Below, in pieces: positions 50,100-59,899 of a DNA stretch of 64,000 nt. The stretch's first letter is position 1. Every line of letters starts with the position of its first letter. A model generated the notes under the pieces. It saw nothing but the letters and a program-made list of their open reading frames with translations. It ran no database searches and had not been told where the DNA came from. A program made the translations under genes and the position numbers. Origin of the DNA: Bactericera cockerelli (lineage: Eukaryota; Arthropoda; Insecta; Hemiptera; Triozidae); the NCBI GenBank assembly GCA_024516035.1, contig CM044966.1:15576346-15640345 (forward strand), written 5' to 3'.

Positions 50100-51020
50100 T
50101 AACTGTTTAGAAAAAGAGAAAGGGAGGGAGAGAGACAGAAGAATATAAAGAGGGAGAGGAAGAGAGAGAGAAGGGGATGAGGGGGAAAGAGTGTGAGTGA
50201 GAGGGAAAGATAGGGGGAGAGAGAGAGTGAGAAAGAGTGTGGGAGAGAGAGAGGGGAATAGAGATAAAGAGGAAGGAAGACAGAGATAGATAGAAAGAGG
50301 GATACACACAGAGAGAGAGAGAGAAAGAAACAGAGAGAGAGAGAGAATAAATGGGTTTAAGGTTCATGTGGAATAATGAGTAGGAATCATGCTCTCTCTT
50401 TCTTTCTGTCTTTCCCTCTCTTTAATATTAAGAAGAAGAAGGAAGAGAGAGGGGAGAGAGAGAGAAAGAGAGGTAATGAGAAAGTTTTGTGGGTTAGAAG
50501 AAGGGTTGTATCGTTATCTCTGTTCCACTTGGGTGCGTCACTATTACCCTCCTTTTCTAAATGTAAGTCTTATGCGCCTTCACTCTCTCCCCCTCTCTCT
50601 TTCCCTCTCTACCTCCCTCTCCCTCTCTTCCTGTCTCTCTTTCTCTCCTCCTCTCTTCTTCTCTCTTTCTCTCTCTCTCTTCCTCTCTTCTTCTCTCTCC
50701 CTCTATTCTCTCTCTCCCTCTCTCTCTATCTCTATCTCTCTCTACCTCCCTCTCTCTATCTCTTTCTTTAACTAGGTAAGTTTATCACCCCTTTGTTCTC
50801 TCTATCACACCCATTGAAGTATCTATCTTCCTTCTTCTCTAAACCACACTACTTCTCTCCCTCTCTTTTTCTCCCTCTCTCTTTCTCCCTCAACACCCCT
50901 TCGTTCTCTCTATCACACCCATTTAGGTATTTATCTTCTTTCTTCTCTAAACCACACTACTTCTCTCCCTCTCTATTTCTCTCTCCTCCTCTCTATTTCT
51001 CTATATCTCAAGAGTCATAC
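50100..51020. repeat. (GA)n tract then (CT)n tract
   Basis: Purine-rich 50110-50350, pyrimidine-rich 50385-50430 and 50580-51010. The purine block at 50045-50350 is a diverged copy of that at 56605-56940 (shared gaagaggtgcagaattcaac). No gene. Confidence 0.85.
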
Positions 51021-51124
51021 AAGACAATGCATTTCAATTTAATTCTCGAAGCCTGTTCGCTTTTGCTGTCCAAAGTTTAAGAGAATGAAAATTTAGGGAA
51101 TGCCATTTCACTGCCTGAGGGACT

Positions 51125-51412
51125 AGTCTGGCTGGGGTTATGTAAACAGGGAGTAGACCAGCAGTCTGGCTGGGGGACTATACGAGACAGGGAGTAGACA
51201 AACAGTCTGGCTGGGGGACTATAAACAGGGAGTACACCAGCAGTCTGGCTGGGGGACTATAAACAGGGAGTAGACCAGCATTGGCTTGGTTGGGGGGGCC
51301 TTGTCAATTATTATTAGCCTCCTTGACAGTGGTGGAAGTGCTGATTCATTCCTCCACTGTCTGGCTACCATCGTTCACGATGACGCGTCCCTATTATGAT
51401 GATGAGAGAGAG
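51125..51412 (+). repeat. Dispersed repeat family G with four tandem 38-bp units
   Basis: Four units with gtctggctgggg and acagggagtaga, followed by the conserved segment ending cgttcacgatgacg. Confidence 0.8.
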
Positions 51413-51919
51413 AGAGAGTACTAAGTATGGAGAATCGAAATGAATAATTGAATTTATTTATTTTACACAATTACTTACATTAAAAAATACCCCGTAAGTT
51501 AAGTCTAACTTATTATTATTCTTTAACACTTTATTAGATATAAAAAGTCATTAAATTTATGTAGTTACACTACAAACTATTATTATAACAATGAAAAAAT
51601 GGAAACAATATATATAGTAAAAAGGAAAAAGATTAGAAAAATATATTTAAAAATAATAATAATATGTCCTAACAACAGGGCGGGGTTATTGTCTATGGCA
51701 ATCTCGTCCATCCAACTTATTAGGATAGCGAGGCTAAGGAGAGTTAAAAGAGGGAAAAAGGGTGAAAAAAAGAGAGAGAGAGTGAGAGAAAGATAGAGAG
51801 GGATATAAAGAGAGAGAGAGAGAGATAAAGAGAGAGAGAGAGAACTGCAATAATAAGAGAAACATTTTAAGATACACAAAATTGCACACATATTATCTTC
51901 AGTTTTTCTGATGTGTTTT
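51413..51919. other. R-type tail fragment and short (GA)n, no gene
   Basis: Bases 51500-51720 are a minus-strand copy of retroposon tail family R (gggcggggttattgtctatg). Bases 51768-51842 are GA repeats. Confidence 0.6.
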
Positions 51920-52640
51920 TTTTTTCTCTCTCTCTCTTTCATCCTATCCCTCTCTTTCTCACTTTCTATTTCCTTCTCTTTATCACTCTATTTATCTCTC
52001 TCTCTCTATTTCTTCTTCCCTCTCTCTTCAATCTTTAGTTTGTACCCTTTTGAAACCCCCTCTCTCCTATCTTAGGTTTTCTTTTTTTCTTTCTGTCCCT
52101 TTCTTAATCTTCCTCTTTTTCATATTTACCTTTCACCTCTCTTTTTCTCTTGTTCTCTCACGCCAAGTCTCCTTATACTCCTTATTTCCCTCTTTTTTTC
52201 TCTCTTTCGTACCTCTTCCTTTCATATCTATTTCTCTCTCATTTTCTTCCTCTTTCCCTTTCTCTTTTTCGTTCTTTCTCCTTCTCTCTCGCCTTCTCTC
52301 TATCTCTCTGTCTCTCTCTCTCTCGTTCTCTCTCTCTCTCTCCATCTCTCTCCTTCTCTCTCTCTCTCTCTCTCTCTCTCGTTCTCTCTCTCTCTCCATC
52401 TCTCTCTCCTTCTCTCTCTCTCTCTCTCTCCCTTTACCTCTCCCTCTCTCTCTCCCTCTCCCTCTCCCTTTACCTCTCTCTCTCTCTACCTCTCCCTTTA
52501 CCTCTCTCTCTGTTTCTCCTTCTCTCTCTCTCTCTCCTTCTCTCTCTCTTCTTCTCTCTCTATCTTCTTCATACTCTATCTCTCTCTTTTTTTCTATCTT
52601 TTTCCCTCCCTAACTTTCTCTATCCATCCCTCCATTTCTC
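51920..52640. repeat. (CT)n-rich tract
   Basis: Pure CTCT with ccctttacctctccctc blocks. Predicted Ser/Leu frames are artefacts. Confidence 0.85.
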
Positions 52641-52859
52641 TCTAACTACTTATTCTGTACTACGTCTGTCTCACTGGGATTCCCCCCGTCTGGGTCTGAG
52701 TGTTATGTCTTAGATTGTGGTGGAAAAAGTCCTTGCCTGTCTCATTTCTGACAAAGACTTTGTAATTTAAGTCGGTCGCGTTCTGAGGAAACATAAGATA
52801 ATATAAAGAGCTTGTTATTTGTGTTATTATGTCACAATTTTTAGTGGGTAGCATCGACA

Positions 52860-53065
52860 TTACGAGAACTATTATTATTATGAAATACTTTATTAGATAA
52901 GAAGACATATATTATTTATAATACAAATAATTATTATAACAATGAAAAAAATGGAAACAATATATACAATAAAAAGGAAAAAGAAAAGAAAAATATATAG
53001 AAACATATGTCCTGACTAAAGGGCAGGGTTATCGCCTATGGCAATCTCTTCCACCCAACCCTTGC
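52860..53065 (-). mobile_element. Retroposon tail family R
   Basis: On the minus strand: gggttgggtggaagagattg, hairpin gattgccataggcgataacc, then an A/T-rich stretch and tatctaataaagtatttcat with a (TAA)n-type end. Other copies: 32110-32280, 48420-48560 and 56960-57174 (plus); 51500-51720, 53825-54022, 55765-55965 and 62645-62805 (minus). Confidence 0.75.
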
Positions 53066-53149
53066 ATCTTGAGTATGAATATGTCATTGAAGTAATGCTA
53101 ATACGTCATATTCCAATATTTATCTCGTAATGTCGCCACTGGTCGTTGC

Positions 53150-53312
53150 CCACTCTACAACTACCCCAATAGTCCTCACGAGGCTAGGGTAAGCCCCGAC
53201 ATCCAAATTACAGAGCCGAAAAAATTCCGACCCCGCCGGGATTTGAACCCGGGTCACCTGGAGTGCAAGCCGAGCACGAGCATACTACCGCTAGGCCAAG
53301 TGACTACTATTC
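53150..53312 (-). mobile_element. tRNA-derived SINE (family S5)
   Basis: Minus strand: tagcggtagtatgctcgtgc, then the B box cgggttcaaatcccggcggg and body cgtgaggactattggggtag. Related to S4 in its body order (gagcagcgaccagtgacgg against gggcaacgaccagtggcg). Confidence 0.7.
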
Positions 53313-53350
53313 TGAGGAAACTTTATAAACTATAGCAAATGAAAAACTAA

Positions 53351-53460
53351 CTTCGCCATCATCGCATCGATGGCGCGTTGAATTCACTGGGTTCTCTTGG
53401 GATCACTAAAGTTAAGCAACGTCCAGCGAAGTGAAGACTTCGTGATGTTAACTTTCCGGC
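53351..53460 (+). mobile_element. 5S-rRNA-derived SINE head
   Basis: Contains gcgcgttgaattcactgggt, then ctcttgggatcactaaagtt aligned to aagttaagcaacgtccagcg and cttcgtgatgtt. This matches the 5S rRNA order: ...TTGAA.ACAC.GGTTCTC..., then the A-box region AAGTTAAGCA, then GTGATG. It is followed by the shared SINE module at 53465-53530. Confidence 0.75.
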
Positions 53461-53695
53461 CCAACCCAGGCTGGGTGAGGTTAATGTGGGTAGCAGGTTT
53501 GTGAGTGTCCTGTGAATGGAGGTGCACATTCAATGTTTTGAATTTCAATGAAGTTAAGCAACGTCCAGCGAGGTGAAGACTTCGTGATGCTAGCTTTTCG
53601 GCCCAACCCAGGCTGGGTGAGGTTAATGTGGGTAGCAGGTTTGTGAGTGTCCTGTGAATGGAGGTGGTGAACGTTCAATGTTTTGAATTTCTTGT
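53461..53695 (+). repeat. SINE central module, tandemly duplicated with part of the 5S head
   Basis: Module copies GTGAGGTTAATGTGGGTAGC at 53475-53494 and 53616-53635. Between them the 3' half of the 5S-like head recurs (aagttaagcaacgtccagcg at 53552). Confidence 0.8.
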
Positions 53696-53714
53696 AATAA
53701 ATTTGATTGAAAAT

Positions 53715-53795
53715 TAGCGCGTGATTAGCTCAGCGCAGTGGCAAAATATTCGCTTTCCATGCGGAAGGTCCCAGACTCAAATCTTAGAGCCGTAA
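53715..53795 (+). mobile_element. S2 SINE head fragment
   Basis: gcgcgtgattagctcagcgc, then ttccatgcggaaggtccca. A diverged tRNA-like head. Confidence 0.55.
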
Positions 53796-53824
53796 GTATT
53801 CAAATTCATCGGAAGTAATAAAAT

Positions 53825-54022
53825 ATCATTATTATTATTATTATAGTATGTTTCATTAGGTAAGACAAAAATATATACAGTAAAGTACAATGAAATTATA
53901 AAGAAAAAATAAATAGATTGAACAAAGAAACAAGAACAGAAAAGAGAATGAAGCTAATGTCCTACCTAAAGGGCGGGGTTATTGCCTGTGGCAATCTCTT
54001 CCACCCAACCCTTCATTCTAGA
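53825..54022 (-). mobile_element. Retroposon tail family R
   Basis: Same features as 52860-53065, with a (TTA)n start and gggcggggttattgcctgtg at its minus-strand 5' side. Confidence 0.7.
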
Positions 54023-54119
54023 GCCAAGTTGATTTTAACCTTTCAGTATATGTGGACAGTAGAGACAGTGTTATATGCATGTGATTGATGGTAATTAAGT
54101 CTTCGAATTAGTAGATTCT

Positions 54120-54781
54120 TCCTTTCTCTCATCATTCTCTTTATTTCTCTCTCTCACTCTCTCTCTCACTCTCTCTCTCTTTCTCTTTCTCTCTCTCCCC
54201 TCTTACCTCATATCCCCATTGACTCTTTCTCTTAATAATGATAATCTATTCATCTATTCTTTGTCAGGGAAATTATGCTAAACTTGAAGAGTCGCCCTGA
54301 CATTGACGGATTGGATCCTCCTGAAGATATTTACAGAAATAGAGGGGGGAGAGGAAGAGCTCCCTCTTCCTCTCCCCCCTCTAAAGAGGAGAGAAGGAGA
54401 GAAGGGGAGAGGAGGAGAGAAAAAAGATAATGAGAAAGTCCGAAGGAATTTACATAGGAAGCGAAAAAAGGAATTAACAAAGAGAGGGAGTGGAAGAGTA
54501 GGAGATGTGTAGGAGAAGGAAAATGAGAAGCAGGAAGAGGAGGAGGAGGAGGAGAAGGAGAAACAGAAAGAAAGGAAGAGTAAGAGATGTGTAGGAGAAG
54601 AAGGATAGGATATAGCAAAACACAAAGCAAAGAATGTAGGGAAAAGAGAGAATGAGATAGAGAGAAAACATAGAGAATAGGAGAGGCAATAGAAAATAGC
54701 AACTGAAGAAGAGTAGGTATGGAAGAATGGAAAAATAAAAAGAAAAGTGATAAATAGAGATTTTATTCTTTATTTAATACA

Positions 54782-54847
<66 letters not shown>

Positions 54848-54970
54848 CGTAAGAGAGAGAAAGAGAGTGGTAGTGAATGATATTGAGGGGAACAGAGAGA
54901 TATAAAATGGGAGATGGAGAATGAGAGAATAACAAAAGAGAGAATAACAAAAGAGAGAGAGAGAGATAAT
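54120..54970. repeat. Microsatellites: CT, AGG-rich and a long pure (GA)n
   Basis: CT at 54140-54200. An inverted pair gggaagagctccctcttcc around 54350-54370. Purine-rich 54380-54700. Pure (GA)n at 54785-54845. No gene. Confidence 0.8.
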
Positions 54971-55172
54971 GAAGTATGAAGAATAGGTACCTAATTAGAA
55001 TCTTAAAACTAAAACAAAAGTGTCTAAAAAAAAGGTAGACTTTTGACGTTGATGGGGACAGGAAGGTTTATATATTAGAAATTTAAAATTGGAGGCGAGA
55101 AAATAATGTAAATGTTGATCATTATTATTAAAACACTAAGGCCCTAGTGCATAGTCAGACTTAATGGTCTCA

Positions 55173-55449
55173 CAAACATTAATTGATCGATTAAGCTAAA
55201 TGTTACATTAGAGTATAACGACTTTTCTAAAATAAGTGGTCATATACGATGTGGGTTTTACCCTCCATTTGCAGGAAACTCACAAACGTGCTACCAACTT
55301 AAACCTCACACAAACATTAATTGATCGATTAAGCTAAATGTTACATTAGAGTATAACGACTTTTCTAAAATAAGTGGTCATATACGATGTGGGTTTTACC
55401 CTCCATTTGCAGGAAACTCACAAACGTGCTACCAACTTAAACCTCACCC
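55173..55449. repeat. 139-bp direct tandem duplication
   Basis: From cacaaacattaattgatcga (55173) to acttaaacctca, repeated immediately from 55312 with no visible differences. It includes the shared SINE module on the minus strand. A very recent duplication or an assembly repeat. Confidence 0.9.
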
Positions 55450-55575
55450 AGCCTGGGTTGGTCCGGAAATGCCAGCATCACGAAGTCTTCACTGCGCTGG
55501 ACGTTGCTTCACTTCGGTGATTCTACGAGAACCGGTGTATTCAACGCGCCATCGACGCTGACGGATTAAGCTACC
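55450..55575 (-). mobile_element. 5S-rRNA-derived SINE head
   Basis: Minus strand: gcgttgaatacaccggttct then cgtagaatcaccgaagtgaa and gcaacgtccagcgcagtgaa. The closest match to 5S rRNA in the window, followed by the shared module. Confidence 0.8.
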
Positions 55576-55764
55576 ACTCGAGTGTTGAAACAAAATTTGA
55601 ATTTGCGATGCCTAGTTAAAACAATAATTAATTAATTATAAGTCCTTCAATGTTATAGTCTGATCAACAATTCAACAACATTAAGTCTAAATACAGATTC
55701 AAACAGATGATTCTAGAATCTCGTTCGCAGCCATCTTTTTTGGTGTTCCAAGTCAATCATTATT

Positions 55765-55965
55765 ATTATTAGGTATGATTCAACACTTCATTAGATATTA
55801 ATGGACATGGACATATTATGTACAATACAAATAATTATTCAATGAAAAAAATGGTAAAAATATATACAATAAAAATGAAAAAGAATAGAAAAATATATAG
55901 AAACATATATATCCTAACTAAAGGGCGGGGTTATTGCCTATGGCAATCTCTTCCACCCAACCCTT
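55765..55965 (-). mobile_element. Retroposon tail family R
   Basis: The minus strand begins gggttgggtggaagagattg and ends in tctaatgaagtgttgaatc, with A/T-rich sequence between. Confidence 0.7.
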
Positions 55966-56001
55966 TGACGTTTCATAAAGTTCAATCAAGCTTCAGGGGA
56001 C

Positions 56002-56357
56002 TCAAATCAAAAGCCTGGACTTGAGAAGTCTGTCTCGAACGTCTGGTAAAATCAGCTTGTCCACTCTGAGGAAATCAGCAGTTTTGCAAGCGTAACAGAT
56101 GCCTTTCAGTTTGTTCCGGTGAAAGTTGCCTCGTCCCCACCACTGCAGCCACGAAATTCGGTCCGTCACATCAGGACACATTTGTGGACCGGGGTCCACC
56201 AGCTTATTATGGCACACCACAGCCACGCTTTCATCGCTTCTTGGTTCGTAGATGATTTTCCAGAAGATGTTTGGGATCGGGAGGGTGGTGTGGACAGGTG
56301 GGTCCTGATGGTTCAAAACCAATTTGGTTCCTCCAAACCTGAGATTCCCGTGAACCC
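56002..56357 (-). CDS. dsRNase-family gene, terminal exon
   Basis: The acceptor ttgattcgttccag precedes the exon at 56357. It encodes LPIPNIFWKIIYEPRS, CHNKLVDPG and a Cys-containing end (GICYACKTADFL), then TGA at 56002-56004. Joining at phase 1 keeps the frame open. Another reading of this exon from the next AG (56326-56327) would hit a stop, supporting this acceptor. Confidence 0.82.
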
Positions 56358-57127
56358 CTGGAACGAATCAACGAGAAGATAAACGGAGGGCCGAATTATA
56401 ATAATAATATCGCCTTATTTATACTACCCGATTAGGACTTTTAAGTCCCATTATTCCAGCAGTAAACCCAAGACGTATTATTATGTGGTAAAAATCCCAA
56501 TTGGGAGGATAACTTGTCGTGTCCCGGCTGGGTTTCGAACCCACGACCTCTGGAAGCTCTGGATTCACAGAGTGTCCCTTTTACCACTGAGCTACCGGGA
56601 CAATTATGATAATAATAGAATAATAGTATTGAAGAGGTGCAGAATTCAACTGTCACATTGTCTTAACTGTTTAGAAAAAGAGAAAATGAGGGAGAGAGAC
56701 AGTAGAATATAAAGGTAGGAGGTAGGAGAGACAGAATAGAGGTAGGAGAGATAGACAAGGGAGGTAAAAAGAGAGAGAGATAAAGAGATGAGAGGAAAGA
56801 GAGTGAGAGAGAGGGAAAGGTAGGGGGGAAATAGAGAGTGAGAAAGAGGGTGGGAGAGAGAGGGGATAATAGAGATAAAGACGAAGGAAGACAGAGATAG
56901 ATAGAAAGAGGGAGACCGAGAGAGAGAGAAAGAGAGAAAGACTGGCCCTACCGCAAACGAAGGGTTGGGTGGAAGAGATTGCCACAGGCAATAACCCCGC
57001 CAATTAAGGTAGGGCATTATTGTTATTTTCTTTCTTTTTTTACTTATTTATTTTGTCATTTGTTTGTTTTTTTTCCCCCTTTCTTTTCTTAATTTTATAC
57101 TGTTGCCTGTTTGTCCTAGTAATAAAG

Positions 57128-57176
<49 letters not shown>

Positions 57177-59381
57177 TGGTCCAGGTACCTGAGTAAACGT
57201 GAAGTGGTCCTTTCGTTATCGCCAGGCTCCGGATTTCTTGCTCCATCATCAGGAAGTTGCCGCCGTTCAGAAGCGCCCACTGCGGGGCCGCATTCACGTG
57301 GAAAAACGAGGCCGCCTGTTCGGCCCGGTACACGAAATCGCCTTTGGGGGCCAGGTGGCCTCGGGTGAAAGATTGCTTTCCATGATGCGTGAGGATGTTG
57401 TACTGGGTGGAACTCAGTTGGGCCGCGAGGCAGGTTTGCTGGTTCACCTCCGAGTAGTATTTCATGAGGTTTTGCATGTGTGGGAACACTGCAGCCGCTG
57501 TGAGGATAGAAGATTTGTGAGGATAGAAGTGCACTGGGAGTCAAGTGCGTTAACGCGATAGTCTGGTAATCCGTTGGTTCGAATCCTACCCAGTGCACGA
57601 ATTTTTCCTCATTAATTTGAGCTTGTGACCACATAATAATAAGACTCTGAGGGTTAGGTAGTAGAAAATGCTTTGAGTATTAACCTCACCTGGTAGTTAC
57701 CTTCCACTAAGGTGTTATTGTTATTATTATTATAAGATTTTTACTTTATACACCCGGCCTTGATATCCACGGCTTTCACAGTGTCGCAGGGTGAGGTTAA
57801 TGTGAGTAGTTGGTTTGTGAGTTTCCAACGAATGGAAGGTAAACTCTCTATTGTGATACAGTTGAGAGCGATGTTTAAAAAATGGCACCATCCATAGATT
57901 CTGTACTACTTAGGTATTTACTTACTTTCCGTTTCCATGAATTGTGTGATGTCATGGTGGTGGAAGGATTGATATGGGTGATCCCTCTGGACGCCCAGAA
58001 CCATCGTTCTGGGCTCCTTCCGTGTCCAGTGTGTAGTGTATCGTTCTGGTGTAGTGTGTTGAGATGATGCACTTAAAACAGATTTTTTTAAAAATATTTC
58101 TAAAATTTAAAAATTTAGAGAACTTCCAATTTTGATGTTGCCTGCTAGGTAACGATTCGGTACTGATTCGGTACTTCATCATAGGGTAGCGTCATCGTGA
58201 ACGACGGTAGCCAGACAGTGGAGGAATGACTCAGCAGAATGACTACTATTGTCTACAAGGAGGCTAATAATTGACAAGGGCCCCCAGAACCAAGCCAATG
58301 CTGGTCTACTCCCTGTGTATACTGTATAGTCCCCCAGCTAGACTGCTGGTCTACTCCCTGTTTATAGTCCCCCAGCCAGACTGCTGGTCTATTATTAAAC
58401 ATATTTGATCAAGTTTTATTTACAAATAACATAGAATATATACAATACATACATAGGAATTAAAATTAACAAAACAAAACTTGATCAAGGGCGGTGCTAA
58501 TGCCAACGGCATTCTCTTCTACTACTCTACTCCCTGTTTATAGTCCCCCAGCCAGACTGCCGGTCTACTCCCTGTTTATAGTCCCCCAGCCAGACTGCCG
58601 GTCTACTCCCTGTTTATAGTCCCCCAGCTTTTTGATACTTACGCGTAGCAAAACCGTTGTTCATGCCATGAGTATAAGCTTGCTTGTGCTGTAAGGATCT
58701 TTGAATGACATGGACTGCATATAAACCCAACACCATGTACGGATTCGCGTCGTCCACACAGACATCATACAGTGTGGTCCAAATGTCGGTGTTTCGTGGG
58801 TTCCAGAACCCAACTCTGTAGAGTTTCAAATGTCCGTGACAGGCTATGGTGGACTTCCGAATGGTGGCTCGGGGCAGTCTGTCGCAGTTATACTCCGGAT
58901 CATACAGGGTGTGGCCTAAGTATTGCATTTTCCCTTTGGAACATTTGATGATGGCAAGTTGTGGTGGTGAATTTTTGATAGCTGCAATAGAAAATATTAG
59001 ATATACTCGTAATGAGAAAAACTCATGTCCCAGGTAGTAAAGGTATGAGTGGACCCCGAACATCCAAGTACAGAGCAGAAAAATTCCTGCCCCGCTGGGG
59101 ATCGAACCCAGGTCACCATGCGTGCAATGCCTAGCGCGTAACTCACTCTGCCACGGGTAAGGAGTGCATAGGTAAGTCATTTTTTCTAGGTTACTTACGT
59201 CCTGAGTATCGCAAACTGCTCAGAAAGTTCTCCTGCGAACAGACGAGCATCAATTCGTCTTTGTTCTTCAGCGTGATCCTTCCCTCCGAATTGGGATACA
59301 CGAGTGTGTTGTACCTGGGATCCACTAGCCACGCGTGGTTCCATGGAAGACTGTTGATGTCAATTGAGCAACCCAGGTCAT
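56002..59381 (-). CDS. DNA/RNA non-specific endonuclease (insect dsRNase family), four exons
   Basis: Exons on the minus strand: 59199-59381, 58643-58981, 57189-57497, 56002-56357. Three donors and four acceptors are GT/AG, every junction is phase 1, and one open frame of about 395 codons runs to TGA at 56002-56004. The family cuts single- and double-stranded nucleic acids with one Mg ion; in insects members are secreted by gut or salivary tissue and degrade ingested dsRNA. The active-site block FTRGHLAPKGDF, with catalytic His in RGH, and the Mg-ligand region FHVNAAPQWALLNGG are both in exon 3. Many cysteines fit a secreted, disulphide-bonded protein. The signal peptide and true start must be in upstream exons; 63140-63274 is a phase-compatible candidate. 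Introns hold SINEs, a poly(A) retroposon and family G repeats. No inactivating mutation is seen in the exons. Confidence 0.88.
56400..56605 (-). mobile_element. tRNA-derived SINE with intact acceptor-stem pairing, in the last intron
   Basis: Minus strand: gtcccggtagctcagtggta, then cgtgggttcgaaacccagcc and gggaca. The first 7 bases pair with ccgggac at the end, so the head folds like a tRNA with an extended variable region. The body contains cccaattgggatttttacca and gcgatattattat. Part of the body recurs at 37960-38045. Confidence 0.75.
56605..56940. repeat. (GA)n block in intron, paralogous to 50045-50350
   Basis: Shares gaagaggtgcagaattcaac and gtcttaactgtttagaaaaa with the other copy, then GA-rich. 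Confidence 0.75.
56955..57174 (+). mobile_element. Retroposon tail family R with AATAAA and A44 tail
   Basis: gggttgggtggaagagattg, hairpin gattgccacaggcaat, then A/T-rich sequence, aataaagctt and a run of about 44 A. The tail shows that the family moves by reverse transcription. It ends 14 bp from the exon 3 donor of the nuclease gene. Confidence 0.85.
57189..57497 (-). CDS. dsRNase-family gene, active-site exon
   Basis: Acceptor ctatcctcacag; donor cag|gtacct. It encodes VFPHMQNLMKYY, the catalytic RGHLAPKGDF block and NAAPQWALLNGG. 309 bp, phase 1 at both ends. The plus-strand frame over the same stretch is a shadow. Confidence 0.88.
57530..57725 (+). mobile_element. tRNA-derived SINE (family S3) in intron
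   Basis: Head gagtcaagtgcgttaacgcg and gttggttcgaatcctaccca, body ttgagcttgtgaccacataa, end gttaccttccactaaggtgt. Confidence 0.8.
57780..57850 (+). repeat. Shared SINE central module, orphan copy
   Basis: gtgaggttaatgtgagtagt, then gtttccaacgaatggaaggt, without a recognisable head. Confidence 0.55.
58185..58632 (-). repeat. Dispersed repeat family G with an inserted element
   Basis: The conserved segment (cgtcatcgtgaacgacggta) then 38-bp units (gtctactccctgtttatagt). The unit array is interrupted at about 58395-58515 by an R-like tail (agggcggtgctaatgccaac). It abuts exon 2 of the nuclease gene. Confidence 0.75.
58643..58981 (-). CDS. dsRNase-family gene, second identified exon
   Basis: Acceptor tattttctattgcag; donor GTAAGT. 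339 bp, phase 1 at both ends. Encodes KCSKGKMQYLGHTLYDPEYN, a CHGHLKLYRVGF segment and the VCVDDANPYMVLGLYAVH stretch; Cys-rich as expected for a secreted enzyme. Confidence 0.85.
59041..59160 (-). mobile_element. tRNA-derived SINE (family S4) in intron
   Basis: Minus strand: ccgtggcagagtgagttacg, then ggtgacctgggttcgatccc and ttctgctctgtacttggatg. It occupies most of the 217-bp intron. Confidence 0.8.
59199..59381 (-). CDS. dsRNase-family gene, N-terminal-side exon
   Basis: Acceptor tttcatcctag; donor GTAAGT. 183 bp, phase 1 at both ends. Encodes DLGCSIDINSLPWNHAW, then LVYPNSEGRITL and ELMLVCSQENFLSS, the usual N-terminal region of insect members. Confidence 0.82.
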
Positions 59382-59512
59382 CTAGGATGAAATAAAACCC
59401 CTGTCATTCTAGGTCATCTAGGATGAAAAAAAAAACCCTGTCATTCTAGGTCATCTAGGATGAAAAAAAAAACCCTGTCATTCTAGGTCATCTAGGATGA
59501 AAAAAAAGTCAT
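59374..59512. repeat. Tandem repeat (about 35 bp, four copies) spanning a splice acceptor
   Basis: Units aggtcatctaggatgaaa then a/t-rich and ccctgtcattct. On the minus strand each copy contains the acceptor ttttcatcctag followed by atgacct, so the real 3' splice site is the last of four similar sites. Confidence 0.85.
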
Positions 59513-59899
59513 GCCACAAACTCTAACTAGACCTGATCCAAGAAATTTACCAAGGAGGCAAGTACCCAAAATAACCATTTTTATGATAGTTCACACAGTA
59601 AAATCTCCAGGATTATCTAGTTTACCTACCTGTATTGAATGAAAACATAGAAATAATTAATTTGATCTTGTTAGAAAAGATTGTATGAATGGCCAGATTA
59701 TATGTTTACTTGTTTTAATTGGCCTTTTGTAAAAATCAATTTTGATTTAAAAAATAAAATATTTTCATTCAAACTCTCAAGAACACCACAACACAACAAA
59801 ATTCAGAGTACACCCCATATTAAATTATAGTGCAACATTCACATTCTTTTGGACAAAATCTAAATCTTAGTACCTACACAAATACTACCCAAAATCCTT
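59513..59899. other. Intron sequence, nothing recognised
   Basis: AT-rich, no repeat or gene seen. Confidence 0.4.

Noticed and set aside
53351..53460. 5S rRNA gene
   Set aside because: Only part of 5S is recognisable, it is diverged and fused to a SINE module.
56514..56605. Functional tRNA gene on the minus strand
   Set aside because: The acceptor stem pairs, but the anticodon arm and variable region are irregular and a SINE body follows.
57199..57561. Plus-strand 120-codon frame
   Set aside because: Antisense shadow of the nuclease active-site exon.
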